In this document: positions 54,743 to 64,000 of the stretch, in pieces
Numbering within the stretch: the first letter of the stretch is position 1
How the letters are laid out: every line of letters begins with the position of its first letter
Made by a program: the position numbers and the translations under genes
Notes under the pieces: model-generated
The model's database searches: none
What the model was told of the DNA's origin: nothing
The model's input: only the letters and a program-made list of their open reading frames with translations
Source: Paraburkholderia sp. PGU19
GTDB taxonomy: Bacteria > Pseudomonadota > Gammaproteobacteria > Burkholderiales > Burkholderiaceae
Direction: 5' to 3'
Assembly (NCBI RefSeq): GCF_013426915.1
Contig: NZ_AP023179.1
Span: 620,001 to 684,000, forward strand
DNA length: 64,000 nucleotides

Positions 54743-56167
54743 ATGTCCTTTCTTGGTATCGATCTCGGCACAGGTTCGCTGAAACTCGCGATCATCGACG
54801 ACGAAGGCCGCGAGCAATGCGCGACGAGCGTCGCGTATGCAATCGATACGCCGCGCCCCGGCTGGGCGGAAATCGATCCACAGGTCTGGTGGCGCGCACT
54901 CTGCGAAGCGGCATCGCGTTTCCCCGATGCACAACGCAGTGCTGTGCGCGCGGTCGGCTTTTCCGGCCAGATGCATGGCGTCGTGCTGAGCGACGCGCAA
55001 GGCAAGGCCGTGCGTCCTGCGATGCTTTGGCCCGACACGCGCGCATTGCCCCTGCTCGATGCATGGTCCGCGCCGCAGCCCAACCCCGTCGCGCCCGGTA
55101 TGGCCGGTCCGCTGTTGCGATGGGTCGCACAGCACGAGCCGCAATCGATTCACGCAGCGCGCTGGGCTTTGCAACCAAAAGACTGGCTGCGCTTCAGGCT
55201 GGGCGGCACGATCGCAACCGATCCCTCCGATGCCTGCGCGACGGCGCTCGCCGATCCATCCGGCGCGTGGGACGACGCCTTGCTCAAACGGCTCGTGCTG
55301 CCGCGCGACTGGTTCGCGCCGCTCACTGCGTCGTATGCCGCATGCGGCACGCTGTCCGCCGAAGCGGCCAATGCGCTTGGCTTGCGCGCCGGCATCGTGC
55401 TTGCCACGGGTGCCGGTGATACGCCGTGCGCGGCGCTCGGCAGCGGCCTTGCAAACGACGGCGACGCGCTGCTCACCACGGGCACGGGCGGCCAGATTCT
55501 GGTGCTCGCCACCGACGAACCCGACGCTGCGCCAGGTCTGCATCGCTATCGGGCCGCGACTGATCACTGGTATCGGATGGCCGCGATGCAAAACGTCGGC
55601 GTCGCGCTCGAAGCCGTGCGTGGCTGGCTGTCGTATGAATGGCATGACGCGTATCGCGATGCGTTCGAGTTCGAGGCGGCGCCGGGCCTCACGTTCTTGC
55701 CGTATCTGACGGGCGAGCGCACGCCGTGGCTCAATCCGGCCGCGCGCGGCGGATGGCTAGGCCTTGCGCTCGGCACATCGCGCGGCGCGATGATGCGCGC
55801 GGCATTCGAAGGCGTCGCGTTTTCGCTGCGCGCGGGGCTCGACGCGATCCGGCAAAGTGGCGCGCGCGTGCCCGCGCTGCGTCTCGCGGGCGGCGGTTCC
55901 GTCGATACGCGCTGGCGGCAGTTGCTCGCCAATGCGTTGCAAGTCGAACTGCACGCTGTCGATTGTCCGAACGCGGCGGCGCGTGGCGCAGCGATGCTCG
56001 GTGGCATCGCGGTGGGTCACTGGAACGCAGGCGATCTCGCAGCGCTCGCGCCTGCCGCGACGCGTGTCGCCGGGCCGCGCGACGAGACCGAACTCGCTGC
56101 GCGTTATGCGCGCTTTATCGATCTGTATGGCCGCGTCGAACCTTGGTTCGCGTCGCCGTCCGCATGA
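54743..56167 (+). CDS. xylB: FGGY-family carbohydrate kinase, xylulokinase-like
   Basis: 474 residues. The N-terminal phosphate-binding GIDLGTGSLKLAIID, the sugar-binding segment VRAVGFSGQMHGVVL typical of XylB, MLWPDTRA, the catalytic-Asp region ATGAGDTPCAALGSG, TTGTGGQILV and ADP-binding LRLAGGGSVDTRWRQLLANAL are all present. XylB phosphorylates D-xylulose to xylulose 5-phosphate. No xylose isomerase or transporter lies adjacent, but a sorbitol/mannitol-type SDR and ABC binding protein lie 6 kb downstream. D-xylulose or a related ketose is the likely substrate; the call as xylulokinase is by motif. Confidence 0.85.
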   Translation: MSFLGIDLGTGSLKLAIIDDEGREQCATSVAYAIDTPRPGWAEIDPQVWWRALCEAASRFPDAQRSAVRAVGFSGQMHGVVLSDAQGKAVRPAMLWPDTRALPLLDAWSAPQPNPVAPGMAGPLLRWVAQHEPQSIHAARWALQPKDWLRFRLGGTIATDPSDACATALADPSGAWDDALLKRLVLPRDWFAPLTASYAACGTLSAEAANALGLRAGIVLATGAGDTPCAALGSGLANDGDALLTTGTGGQILVLATDEPDAAPGLHRYRAATDHWYRMAAMQNVGVALEAVRGWLSYEWHDAYRDAFEFEAAPGLTFLPYLTGERTPWLNPAARGGWLGLALGTSRGAMMRAAFEGVAFSLRAGLDAIRQSGARVPALRLAGGGSVDTRWRQLLANALQVELHAVDCPNAAARGAAMLGGIAVGHWNAGDLAALAPAATRVAGPRDETELAARYARFIDLYGRVEPWFASPSA

Positions 56168-56371
56168 CGTGCGCTCGCTATGCGCCGTCGCATGAGGACA
56201 ATCGCGCGGCGCGGCGTGCCATTCACGCGCCTTGCATTTGCGCGATCATGTCCACAGCGCGGCGCGCGAACCTCAGTGACAATCCGGGCCGCAACGGTTG
56301 ACGGCAGCAGCGGGACAGATTCAGAGGTTAGCTTTAGGTAACGAGTTCAAGGAACCACAGGAGCATTCACG

Positions 56372-57478
56372 ATGAAGACGAAAGCAGCAATCGCATGGAA
56401 GGCAGGCGCACCGTTGACGATCGAAGAAGTCGACCTCGAAGGTCCGCGCGCGGGTGAAGTGCTGATCGAAGTGAAGGCGACGGGCATCTGCCACACCGAC
56501 TACTACACGCTGTCAGGCGCCGATCCGGAAGGCATCTTCCCGGCGATCCTCGGCCATGAAGGCGCGGGTGTCGTCGTCGATACCGGTCCGGGCGTCGGCA
56601 CGCTGAAGAAGGGCGATCACGTGATTCCCCTTTACACGCCCGAGTGCCGCCAATGCAAGTTCTGTCTGTCGCGCAAGACGAACCTGTGTCAGGCGATCCG
56701 CTCGACGCAAGGCAAGGGCCTGATGCCCGATGCGACGTCGCGCTTCTCGCTCGACGGCAAGCCTTTGTTCCACTACATGGGCACGTCCACGTTCTCGAAC
56801 TACATCGTCGTGCCGGAGATCGCGGTGGCGAAGATTCGCGAAGACGCACCGTTCGACAAGGTCTGCTACATCGGCTGCGGTGTGACGACGGGTGTCGGCG
56901 CTGTCGTCTATTCGGCCAAGGTCGAGGCGGGCGCGAATGTCGTCGTGTTCGGTCTGGGCGGCATCGGGCTGAATGTGATCCAGGGCGCCAAAATGGTCGG
57001 TGCTGACAAGATCATCGGTGTCGATATCAATCCGGGCCGCGTCGAACTCGCGAAGAAGTTCGGCATGACGCACTTCATCAACCCGAAGGAAGTCGAGAAC
57101 GTCGTCGATCACATCGTGCAGCTGACGGATGGCGGCGCGGACTATTCGTTCGAATGCGTCGGTAATACGACGCTGATGCGCCAGGCGCTCGAATGTACGC
57201 ACAAGGGCTGGGGCCAGTCGTTCATCATCGGCGTGGCGGCGGCGGGCGAGGAAATCAGCACGCGGCCGTTCCAGCTGGTCACGGGGCGTCAATGGAAGGG
57301 CTCGGCGTTCGGCGGCGCGCGCGGCCGCACCGATGTGCCGAAGATCGTCGACTGGTACATGGAAGGCAAGATCAACATCGACGATCTGATCACGCACCAC
57401 CTGAAGCTCGACCAGATCAACGAAGGCTTCGATCTGATGAAGAAGGGCGAGTCGATCCGCTCGGTCGTCATCTACTAA
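56372..57478 (+). CDS. frmA: S-(hydroxymethyl)glutathione dehydrogenase (class III alcohol dehydrogenase)
   Basis: Zinc-dependent dehydrogenase, 368 residues, oxidising the spontaneous formaldehyde-glutathione adduct to S-formylglutathione with NAD. Catalytic zinc ligands: Cys in [12 protein letters not shown] and His in LGHEGAGVV. Structural zinc: the four Cys of [15 protein letters not shown]. Rossmann motif [14 protein letters not shown]. The class III signature Arg in [10 protein letters not shown] is present. It starts the formaldehyde-detoxification operon; fghA follows after 12 bp. Cytoplasmic. No regulator is adjacent. Confidence 0.96.
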   Translation: MKTKAAIAWKAGAPLTIEEVDLEGPRAGEVLIEVKATGICHTDYYTLSGADPEGIFPAILGHEGAGVVVDTGPGVGTLKKGDHVIPLYTPECRQCKFCLSRKTNLCQAIRSTQGKGLMPDATSRFSLDGKPLFHYMGTSTFSNYIVVPEIAVAKIREDAPFDKVCYIGCGVTTGVGAVVYSAKVEAGANVVVFGLGGIGLNVIQGAKMVGADKIIGVDINPGRVELAKKFGMTHFINPKEVENVVDHIVQLTDGGADYSFECVGNTTLMRQALECTHKGWGQSFIIGVAAAGEEISTRPFQLVTGRQWKGSAFGGARGRTDVPKIVDWYMEGKINIDDLITHHLKLDQINEGFDLMKKGESIRSVVIY

Positions 57479-57490
57479 AGGAGTCGCGCG

Positions 57491-58336
57491 ATGCTCGAAC
57501 TGATCGAATCGCATGCGTCGTTCGGCGGCACGCAGCGTATCTACAGGCATGAGTCGAAGGCGATCGGTTTGCCGATGCGCTTTTCGGTCTTCATGCCTGA
57601 AGCGGCGTCGCAGAAGAAGGTGCCGGCGCTGTTCTATCTGGCCGGATTGACGAGCACCGAAGAGACGTTTCCGATCAAGGCGGGCGCGCAGCGCTTCGCC
57701 GCGCAACACGGCATCGCGCTGATCTCGCCGGATACCAGTCCGCGCGGCGCGGGCGCGCCGGGCGAGACGGATGCGTGGGACTTCGGCGTCGGCGCGGGCT
57801 TCTATGTTGACGCGACGCAGGCGCCCTGGTCGAAGCACTACCGGATGTACTCGTACGTGCGGGACGAACTGCGCGAGACGGTCATCAACGAGTTGCCTGT
57901 CGATGGCGGGCGGCTCGGCATCTTCGGCCACTCGATGGGCGGCCACGGCGCGTTGATGCTCGCGCTGCGTAATCCGGACATCTATCGGTCGGTATCGGCG
58001 TTCGCGCCGATTGCTGCGCCGATGCGCTGTCCGTGGGGCGAGAAGGCGTTCAGCGGCTATCTGGGCGCGGATCGCGAAGCGTGGAAACAATACGACGCAA
58101 GCGAACTCGTGGGAAAGGCGACGCGCAAGTTTGCGGAAGGGATATTGGTCGATCAGGGTATGGCGGACCAGTTTCTGACCCAGCAACTGAACCCTGACGT
58201 ATTCGAAGCCGCATGCAAGGCCGCCGGACAGCCACTCACGCTGCGCCGGCATGACGGCTACGACCACGGCTATTTCTTCATCTCGACGTTCATCGAGGAT
58301 CATCTCGCGCATCACGCGAAGGTGTTGCTCGGCTGA
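57491..58336 (+). CDS. fghA: S-formylglutathione hydrolase
   Basis: Alpha/beta serine hydrolase of the esterase D family, 281 residues, releasing formate and glutathione from S-formylglutathione. Nucleophile elbow GHSMGGHGA, oxyanion segment YLAGLTSTEETF, DTSPRGAGAPGE, GAGFYVDATQAPW and C-terminal HDGYDHGYFFISTF with the catalytic His. Ribosome-binding site AAGGAG. Directly after frmA in one operon, ended by a strong terminator. Confidence 0.96.
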   Translation: MLELIESHASFGGTQRIYRHESKAIGLPMRFSVFMPEAASQKKVPALFYLAGLTSTEETFPIKAGAQRFAAQHGIALISPDTSPRGAGAPGETDAWDFGVGAGFYVDATQAPWSKHYRMYSYVRDELRETVINELPVDGGRLGIFGHSMGGHGALMLALRNPDIYRSVSAFAPIAAPMRCPWGEKAFSGYLGADREAWKQYDASELVGKATRKFAEGILVDQGMADQFLTQQLNPDVFEAACKAAGQPLTLRRHDGYDHGYFFISTFIEDHLAHHAKVLLG

Positions 58337-58361
58337 TCTTCGGGGTCGTTGACGCCATAGC

Positions 58362-58396
58362 AAAACGGGGTGGCTCGCGAGCCACCCCGTTTTTTT
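58362..58396. terminator. Bidirectional terminator between frmA-fghA and znu operons
   Basis: A perfect 16-bp inverted repeat (58362-58377 with 58378-58393) flanked by A and T runs lies between convergent fghA and znuB, 7 bp from the znuB stop. Confidence 0.93.
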
Positions 58397-58403
58397 ATCG
58401 GCA

Positions 58404-59195
58404 TCACCGGCGCATGTGCTGCGCCAGCAAACTCACGCCGTAGACCAGCGCCGCAAGAAGCGTGATCCAGAAACTCGTCGGCCAGTCGGTGTAGAAAGCG
58501 AGCGTCACGCCGATCCACGCCTGCGCGAGTGCTAGCAGTGCCGCGAGTACGAGCCCGACGGAAAGTCGCGTCGACAGGTTTTGCGCCGCGGCCGCCGGTC
58601 CGACCATCAGCGTGAACACGAGCAGCACACCGACGATCTGCGTGCACGCTGCCACTGCAAGCGCCGCGATCGCGAGAAACAGCACCGATACGAGACGCAG
58701 CGACACACCTTTCGCTTCGGCCAGTTCCGGCTGCAACGAAGCAAACAGCAAAGGCCGCATGATCGCAGCCAGCGCAACCAGACTGACGACGCCGAGCGCA
58801 GCCAGCACCACCAGCGTCGACGAACTGACGCCGAGCACGTTGCCGAACAGCAGCGCCGTGACTTGCGTCGCGTACGCGGTGAAGAAGTGCAGAAACAGCA
58901 AGCCAAAGCCAAGCGCCAGCGACAGCACTACGCCGATCGCGACATCGCGGCCCGCGAGCTTTTCGCCCAGCGCGCCCATGCCGACGCCCGCCGCGAGGGT
59001 GAAGCCGATCATCCCCCAGATCGGCGAGACGCCGATCAGCACAGCGCCCGTCGCGCCCGTGAAGCCGACGTGCGACAGCGCGTGCCCCGCGAAAGTCTGC
59101 CCGCGCATCACGAGGAAGTAGCCGACGATGCCCGACAGCACCGCGACAATCCCCGACGCCGCGAAGGCGTTCACCATGAAATCGTATTCAAACAT
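58404..59195 (-). CDS. znuB: Zinc ABC transporter permease
   Basis: Inner-membrane permease of the ABC-3 family, 263 residues from ATG 59195 (MFEYDFMVNAFAASG). Earlier in-frame starts lie inside znuC. About eight membrane helices. Family segments: GYFLVMRGQTFAGHALSHVGFTGA (with spacing), VSSSTLVVLAALGVVSL, VLLVFTLMVGPAAAAQNLS. It overlaps the znuC end by 8 bp. Third gene of znuA-znuC-znuB; it forms the channel for metal released by ZnuA. Confidence 0.93.
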   Translation of the reverse strand: MFEYDFMVNAFAASGIVAVLSGIVGYFLVMRGQTFAGHALSHVGFTGATGAVLIGVSPIWGMIGFTLAAGVGMGALGEKLAGRDVAIGVVLSLALGFGLLFLHFFTAYATQVTALLFGNVLGVSSSTLVVLAALGVVSLVALAAIMRPLLFASLQPELAEAKGVSLRLVSVLFLAIAALAVAACTQIVGVLLVFTLMVGPAAAAQNLSTRLSVGLVLAALLALAQAWIGVTLAFYTDWPTSFWITLLAALVYGVSLLAQHMRR

Positions 59196-60114
59196 CGTGC
59201 GTGTGTCCGTCGCTTGAGGCGTGATGATGAGCATGCTTTTGCCCATGCGCGTGACCATGCGAATGCCCGTGGCCATGCGGCTCGCCATGCTGATGGTCGT
59301 CGTCTTCGTGCTCGTGATCGTGCTTCTCGACGTCGAAGTCGCCCGACATCACGAAGATCCGGCCATTCACGCGCATCACGTCGATGGTCGAGCCGTACAG
59401 GCGCGAGAGCACCGGCTTCGTAATCACTTCATCGACGGTGCCGAGCGCGGCGACGCCATTGCCGAGATACAGCACGCGATCGAGCGCATGCAGCAGCGGA
59501 TTGAGTTCGTGCGCCGAGAACAGCACGGCGATGCCGAGTTCCTGCTGCACGCGCTTCACCAGTTCGACGACGGTCTTCTGATGATGCGGATCGAGACTGA
59601 TGAGCGGCTCGTCGAGCAGCAGCAGACGCGGATTGCCGAGCAGACATTGCGCGAGCAGCAGACGCTGCCGCTCGCCGCCCGACAGCTCCGACAACGGACG
59701 CGCAGCCAGCGCCGTGCCGCCGACCAGTTCCAGCACGCGCTCGACATCGGCGCGCGCCTTCGCATCCGCATGCGGCAAACCCCAGCGATGACCGTCCGCG
59801 GCCATCGCGACAAAATCGCGGCCACGCACGCGACGGCCGGCAAGCGCGCTGCGCGTCTGCGGCATGTAGCCGATCGACGGGTTGCCGCGCACGACGGGCT
59901 CGCCGAGCACGCGCACGGTGCCGCTCGCCGCCGGGACGAGGCCGAGCACCGAGCGCATCAGCGTCGTCTTGCCCGCGCCGTTCGGCCCGAGCACGCCGAT
60001 GAATTCACCCTGACGGATCGTGAAGCTGGTGTCGCGCAGGATCGTCCGGTCGCCGAGTTCGAGCGTCACGCGGTCCAGTTCGAGCACGGGCGCGTTGCCC
60101 GACGACATGTTCAT
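59188..60114 (-). CDS. znuC: Zinc ABC transporter ATPase with His-rich C-terminal tail
   Basis: 308 residues from ATG 60114, which overlaps the znuA stop (ATGA). Walker A GPNGAGKTT, Q-loop region YMPQTRSA, signature LSGGERQRLLLAQ, Walker B LLLLDEPLISLD and H-loop FSAHELNPL. The C-terminal ~46 residues contain 17 His in HG/HD/HE repeats (HGHGHSHGHAHGQKHAHHH), a likely cytoplasmic zinc-binding tail. In E. coli ZnuABC the His-rich part is in the periplasmic ZnuA instead. Energises zinc import. Confidence 0.93.
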   Translation of the reverse strand: MNMSSGNAPVLELDRVTLELGDRTILRDTSFTIRQGEFIGVLGPNGAGKTTLMRSVLGLVPAASGTVRVLGEPVVRGNPSIGYMPQTRSALAGRRVRGRDFVAMAADGHRWGLPHADAKARADVERVLELVGGTALAARPLSELSGGERQRLLLAQCLLGNPRLLLLDEPLISLDPHHQKTVVELVKRVQQELGIAVLFSAHELNPLLHALDRVLYLGNGVAALGTVDEVITKPVLSRLYGSTIDVMRVNGRIFVMSGDFDVEKHDHEHEDDDHQHGEPHGHGHSHGHAHGQKHAHHHASSDGHTHDV

Positions 60115-61031
60115 TGAGTCGTTCCCTTGTTCGCGCTGCCTGCGGCGAGCGCGTTGCCGAGCGCATCGAGTTGCGCCAGCATCCATTGCTGGTAGTTCTT
60201 GCCGGCCGGCTGCGTCTCCGTCACGCTCACCGTCGGCACATGCGATTGCTGCGCGAGTTTCAGCATGCGTTTTGTGAGCGCCTCGGTTGCCTGGCTGTTA
60301 TAGATCAGCGCGCGAACGCGTCGCTCGCGAAGATCGCGTTCGAACGCGGCGATATCCGACGCGCTCGCTTCCGTGTCGTTCATCGCGGCCAGCTGGAAGC
60401 GCTGGTTGCGCATGTCCAGGCCGATCGCATCCGACATGTAGCCGAACACCGGCTCCGTCGCTGTCACGCTCACGTGCGCATATTGGCTGCGCAGCGCCGC
60501 GACCTTGTCGGTGATCGGCTTGAGCGAGTCGAGAAACTTCGCGAGGTTCGCATCATACGCCGCCTTGTGCGCCGGATCAGCCGACGCGAGCGCCGCGCTC
60601 ACCGCGCGTGCGACAGCGGGCATCGTCGACGGGTCGTACCACAGGTGCGGATTGTCGCCGCTTTTCTTGCCGACCAGTTCCGCCGCGACGATCGTCTTGC
60701 GTTTGTCGTTCTTCGACACGTTCAGCAGCTTCGCCATCCACGGATCGTAGTCGGCGCCGTTGTAGACGACAAGGCTGGCGTGCTGCAGCGCGCGCGCCGT
60801 CTTCGGGCTGGCTTCGAACAGATGCGGGTCCTGATCCGGATTGCTGAGAATGCTCGTCACGTCGACGCGGTCGCCGCCCAGTTGCTGCACGACATCGCCG
60901 TAGAAATTCTCCGCCGCGACCACGGGAACCTTCGCGTCCTGCGCATGCGCGGCCGGACCGAATGCAAAGGCGAAAACCGTCGAAGCGACGGCGCGCGTCA
61001 AAAACTTCCACATCGAATTGTTCTTCTTCAT
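60111..61031 (-). CDS. znuA: Zinc (metal) ABC transporter substrate-binding protein
   Basis: Periplasmic cluster A-I metal-binding protein, 306 residues. Signal peptide: WKFLTRAVASTVFAFAFGPAAHA|Q. Ligand candidates are His in DQDPHLFEASP, His in GDNPHLWYDPSTM, and TEPVFGYMSDAIG, where a Glu replaces the His usual in zinc-type proteins; an acidic residue in SVTETQPAG may complete the site. The His-rich loop of E. coli ZnuA is missing. The adjacent zur gene argues for zinc, but manganese or iron is not excluded by the ligands. First of the three transporter genes. Confidence 0.88.
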   Translation of the reverse strand: MKKNNSMWKFLTRAVASTVFAFAFGPAAHAQDAKVPVVAAENFYGDVVQQLGGDRVDVTSILSNPDQDPHLFEASPKTARALQHASLVVYNGADYDPWMAKLLNVSKNDKRKTIVAAELVGKKSGDNPHLWYDPSTMPAVARAVSAALASADPAHKAAYDANLAKFLDSLKPITDKVAALRSQYAHVSVTATEPVFGYMSDAIGLDMRNQRFQLAAMNDTEASASDIAAFERDLRERRVRALIYNSQATEALTKRMLKLAQQSHVPTVSVTETQPAGKNYQQWMLAQLDALGNALAAGSANKGTTQ

Positions 61032-61086
61032 CGGGATGACCTGTTGCCTGAGAGGCGTCTGGGTTGAATGGAACGGTTTGTCTTGG

Positions 61087-61587
61087 TCAGGGATGGCCGT
61101 GCTTGCACGCGGCGCACAGCCCGCTCAGTTCGACGACCTGGTGATGCACTTCGAATCCGTGCGCGGGCGCGCTGCCCGACAGTTGCGTGGCCAGCCCGTC
61201 GCCGGGAATCTCGACGGTTTCGCCGCATGAATCGCACATCAGGAACTGGCTCTGATGCGGCTCACCCATCTGGCAGCACGCGAAAAACGCATTCTTCGAT
61301 TCGATCCGATGCACGAAGCCATGCTCGACGAGGAAATCGAGCGCGCGATAGACGGTAGTGGGCGGCACCCGGCCGCGCTGCGGTTCCAGCGCGGCCAGCA
61401 GGTCGTACGCGCCGATGGGACGCTCGCTCTGCGCGATCAGCGCGTAGACCTGCCGACGCAGCGTCGTCAGCGCAAGACCGCGATCGGCGGCGAGCGCATC
61501 GGCGCGCGCGAGCTTGTGTGCGAGACGGGCGGCTTGATCCGCGGAACCGGCAACAGGATGAACATGAGCATCGGATGAGCGGGCCAT
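61087..61587 (-). CDS. zur: Fur-family zinc uptake regulator Zur
   Basis: 166-residue metalloregulator. Winged helix from about 25-105: LTTLRRQVYALIAQSERPIGAYDLL (with spacing) and PTTVYRALDFLVEHGFVHRI. Metal-binding C-terminal part: FFACCQMGEPHQSQFLMC, with CDSCG and CAAC forming the structural zinc site, and HGFEVHHQVVEL. It likely represses the znu genes when zinc is plentiful. Start ATG 61587 with GGAG eight bases upstream. 55 bp separates it from znuA, so zur-znuACB is one operon; a candidate Zur box lies upstream. Confidence 0.92.
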   Translation of the reverse strand: MARSSDAHVHPVAGSADQAARLAHKLARADALAADRGLALTTLRRQVYALIAQSERPIGAYDLLAALEPQRGRVPPTTVYRALDFLVEHGFVHRIESKNAFFACCQMGEPHQSQFLMCDSCGETVEIPGDGLATQLSGSAPAHGFEVHHQVVELSGLCAACKHGHP

Positions 61588-61624
61588 GGCGCGAACTCCG
61601 GACAGCGTCAGATTGAACGAAGGC

Positions 61625-61645
61625 GCAATGATATAACGTATCTCG
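61625..61645 (-). promoter_or_regulatory. Candidate Zur box upstream of zur-znuACB
   Basis: The half AATGATATA is close to the AATGTTATA half of the proteobacterial Zur consensus; GATA...TATC (61630-61642) gives partial dyad symmetry. It lies 38 bp upstream of zur. The right half is poor, so the call is tentative. Confidence 0.5.
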
Positions 61646-61866
61646 AAAAAATGTCATTGCCCGTTGCAAAGTCATCGCCGATTCTTAGGAAGGAACAACC
61701 GTTAGCACGCATTCCGGTGCTGCCGCGCTGCACCATCGAAATTGCGCGGCGCGCCTTGACATGACCGGACGCGTATCCGATCATTCGATCACAACGAGAG
61801 CAATTGCTCGATTACCGGGCGTTAGCTCAGGCTGAATCGAAGAATCAAACGAACCGGAGACAGGTT

Positions 61867-62649
61867 GTGACAGCCCGACTGCAAGGCAAAGTGGCGATTC
61901 TCACGGGCGCCGCGAGCGGTATCGGCGAAGCGGTGGCGCGCCGGTATCTCGACGAGGGTGCGCGCTGCGTGCTGGTGGACGTGAAGCCGGCCAACGAATT
62001 CGCGCACGCACTGCGCGAAACGGACGGCGACCGGGTGCTGACGCTCAGCGCGGACGTCACGAAGCGCGAAGACATCGCGCGCATCGTCGAGCAGACGGTG
62101 CAGCGCTTCGGCCAGATCGACATTCTCTTCAACAACGCGGCGCTGTTCGACATGCGCCCGATCCTCGACGAATCCTGGGACATCTTCGACAAGCTCTTCG
62201 CGGTCAACGTGAAGGGCATGTTCTTTCTGATGCAGTCCGTCGCACAGCGCATGGTCGACCAGGGCCACGGCGGCAAGATCATCAACATGTCGTCGCAGGC
62301 GGGCCGTCGCGGCGAGGCGCTCGTGTCGCACTACTGCGCGACCAAGGCAGCCGTGCTGAGCTACACGCAGTCGGCCGCGCTGGCGCTCGCGCCGCACCAG
62401 ATCAACGTGAACGGCATCGCACCGGGCGTCGTCGATACGCCGATGTGGGAACAGGTCGATGCGCTTTTCGCGCGTTACGAGAACCGGCCGCTGGGCGAGA
62501 AGAAGCGTCTCGTCGGTGAAGCGGTGCCGCTCGGCAGGATGGGGTTGCCGGCGGATCTGACGGGGGCGGCGCTGTTCCTCGCGTCTTCGGATGCGGATTA
62601 CATCACCGCGCAAACCCTGAACGTCGACGGCGGCAACTGGATGAGCTGA
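61867..62649 (+). CDS. SDR-family polyol dehydrogenase, sorbitol dehydrogenase-like
   Basis: NAD-dependent short-chain dehydrogenase, 260 residues from GTG 61867, with GGAG seven bases upstream; an earlier in-frame start at 61804 lacks one. Cofactor motif TGAASGIGEAVA, VDVKP acidic end of beta-2 (favours NAD), NNAAL, catalytic Ser in NMSSQAGRRGE and YxxxK in SHYCATKAA. C-terminal GVVDTPMWEQVDALFARYE and LNVDGGNWMS are typical of SmoS/PolS-type L-iditol (sorbitol) dehydrogenases, oxidising sorbitol to fructose. The downstream ABC sugar-binding gene supports a polyol operon. Confidence 0.85.
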   Translation: MTARLQGKVAILTGAASGIGEAVARRYLDEGARCVLVDVKPANEFAHALRETDGDRVLTLSADVTKREDIARIVEQTVQRFGQIDILFNNAALFDMRPILDESWDIFDKLFAVNVKGMFFLMQSVAQRMVDQGHGGKIINMSSQAGRRGEALVSHYCATKAAVLSYTQSAALALAPHQINVNGIAPGVVDTPMWEQVDALFARYENRPLGEKKRLVGEAVPLGRMGLPADLTGAALFLASSDADYITAQTLNVDGGNWMS

Positions 62650-62755
62650 CCGTCATTCATTCACCGGCATCCGCACGACGGCGCCACACAACCGCAAGCG
62701 CCGCTCACGTACCGATCAAGTACCAAAACGCAAGTACGAATAAAGGAGACAAACG

Positions 62756-64000
<1,245 letters not shown>

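Overview
The window is GC-rich chromosomal DNA of a Burkholderiaceae bacterium, most likely Paraburkholderia or a close relative. The recA-recX-DUF2889-sucC-sucD-terC-pilin-pglL gene order, the bpeR/bpeAB-oprB efflux locus, the MHS-type transporter and the generally very high third-position GC all point there. That assignment rests on recognised gene content and order, not on a database search. The chromosome looks like a core housekeeping replicon with one island edge at the left.

Layout. 1-1410 is a truncated tyrosine integrase sitting 3' of a tRNA-Met gene (1573-1649) that has its own strong promoter and terminator: the right end of an island that continues off the window. 1739-5923 holds an MHS-family transporter and a TctDE-like two-component system. 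6038-12046 is recA (with a LexA box on its promoter), recX, a DUF2889 protein, sucCD and a TerC-family membrane protein. 12185-14785 pairs a type IV pilin-like protein with a PglL-type O-oligosaccharyltransferase. 14893-22080 carries moaC, a BepA-like protease and a mostly minus-strand row of cell-envelope and metabolic genes (yheT, waaF, a small zinc-finger protein, ilvE). azlCD (branched-chain amino acid export) diverges from ilvE.

23707-32112 is a plus-strand run of central metabolism: pgk, pyk (with an in-frame 159-codon upstream extension), fba, purC, purE, purK and a Sua5/TsaC protein. 32250-36397 has a secreted SGNH lipoprotein hydrolase, a sterol desaturase-like protein and PBP4 (dacB). 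36747-40349 is a PmrAB/QseBC-like two-component system followed by a DegP-type protease whose promoter region carries an exact PmrA-type box. 40581-44570 contains small accessory genes (secreted protein, DUF427, CoxG-like, GlxA-type regulator, isochorismatase-like hydrolase) and an 11-bp tandem repeat.

44674-51706 is a TetR repressor with a divergent RND efflux operon; an AcrR-type operator overlaps the efflux promoter. 51901-52828 is a compact two-gene module of unknown function: a cysteine-rich HicA-like small protein overlapping a helix-turn-helix protein, behind a palindromic promoter. It is the best candidate here for an undescribed system. 52918-58336 has an NCS2 purine/pyrimidine permease, a xylulokinase-like kinase and the glutathione-dependent formaldehyde pair frmA-fghA. 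58404-61587 is the zur-znuA-znuC-znuB zinc uptake operon with a histidine-rich ZnuC tail. The right edge opens what looks like a polyol (sorbitol/mannitol) utilisation operon: an SDR polyol dehydrogenase and a truncated ABC sugar-binding protein.
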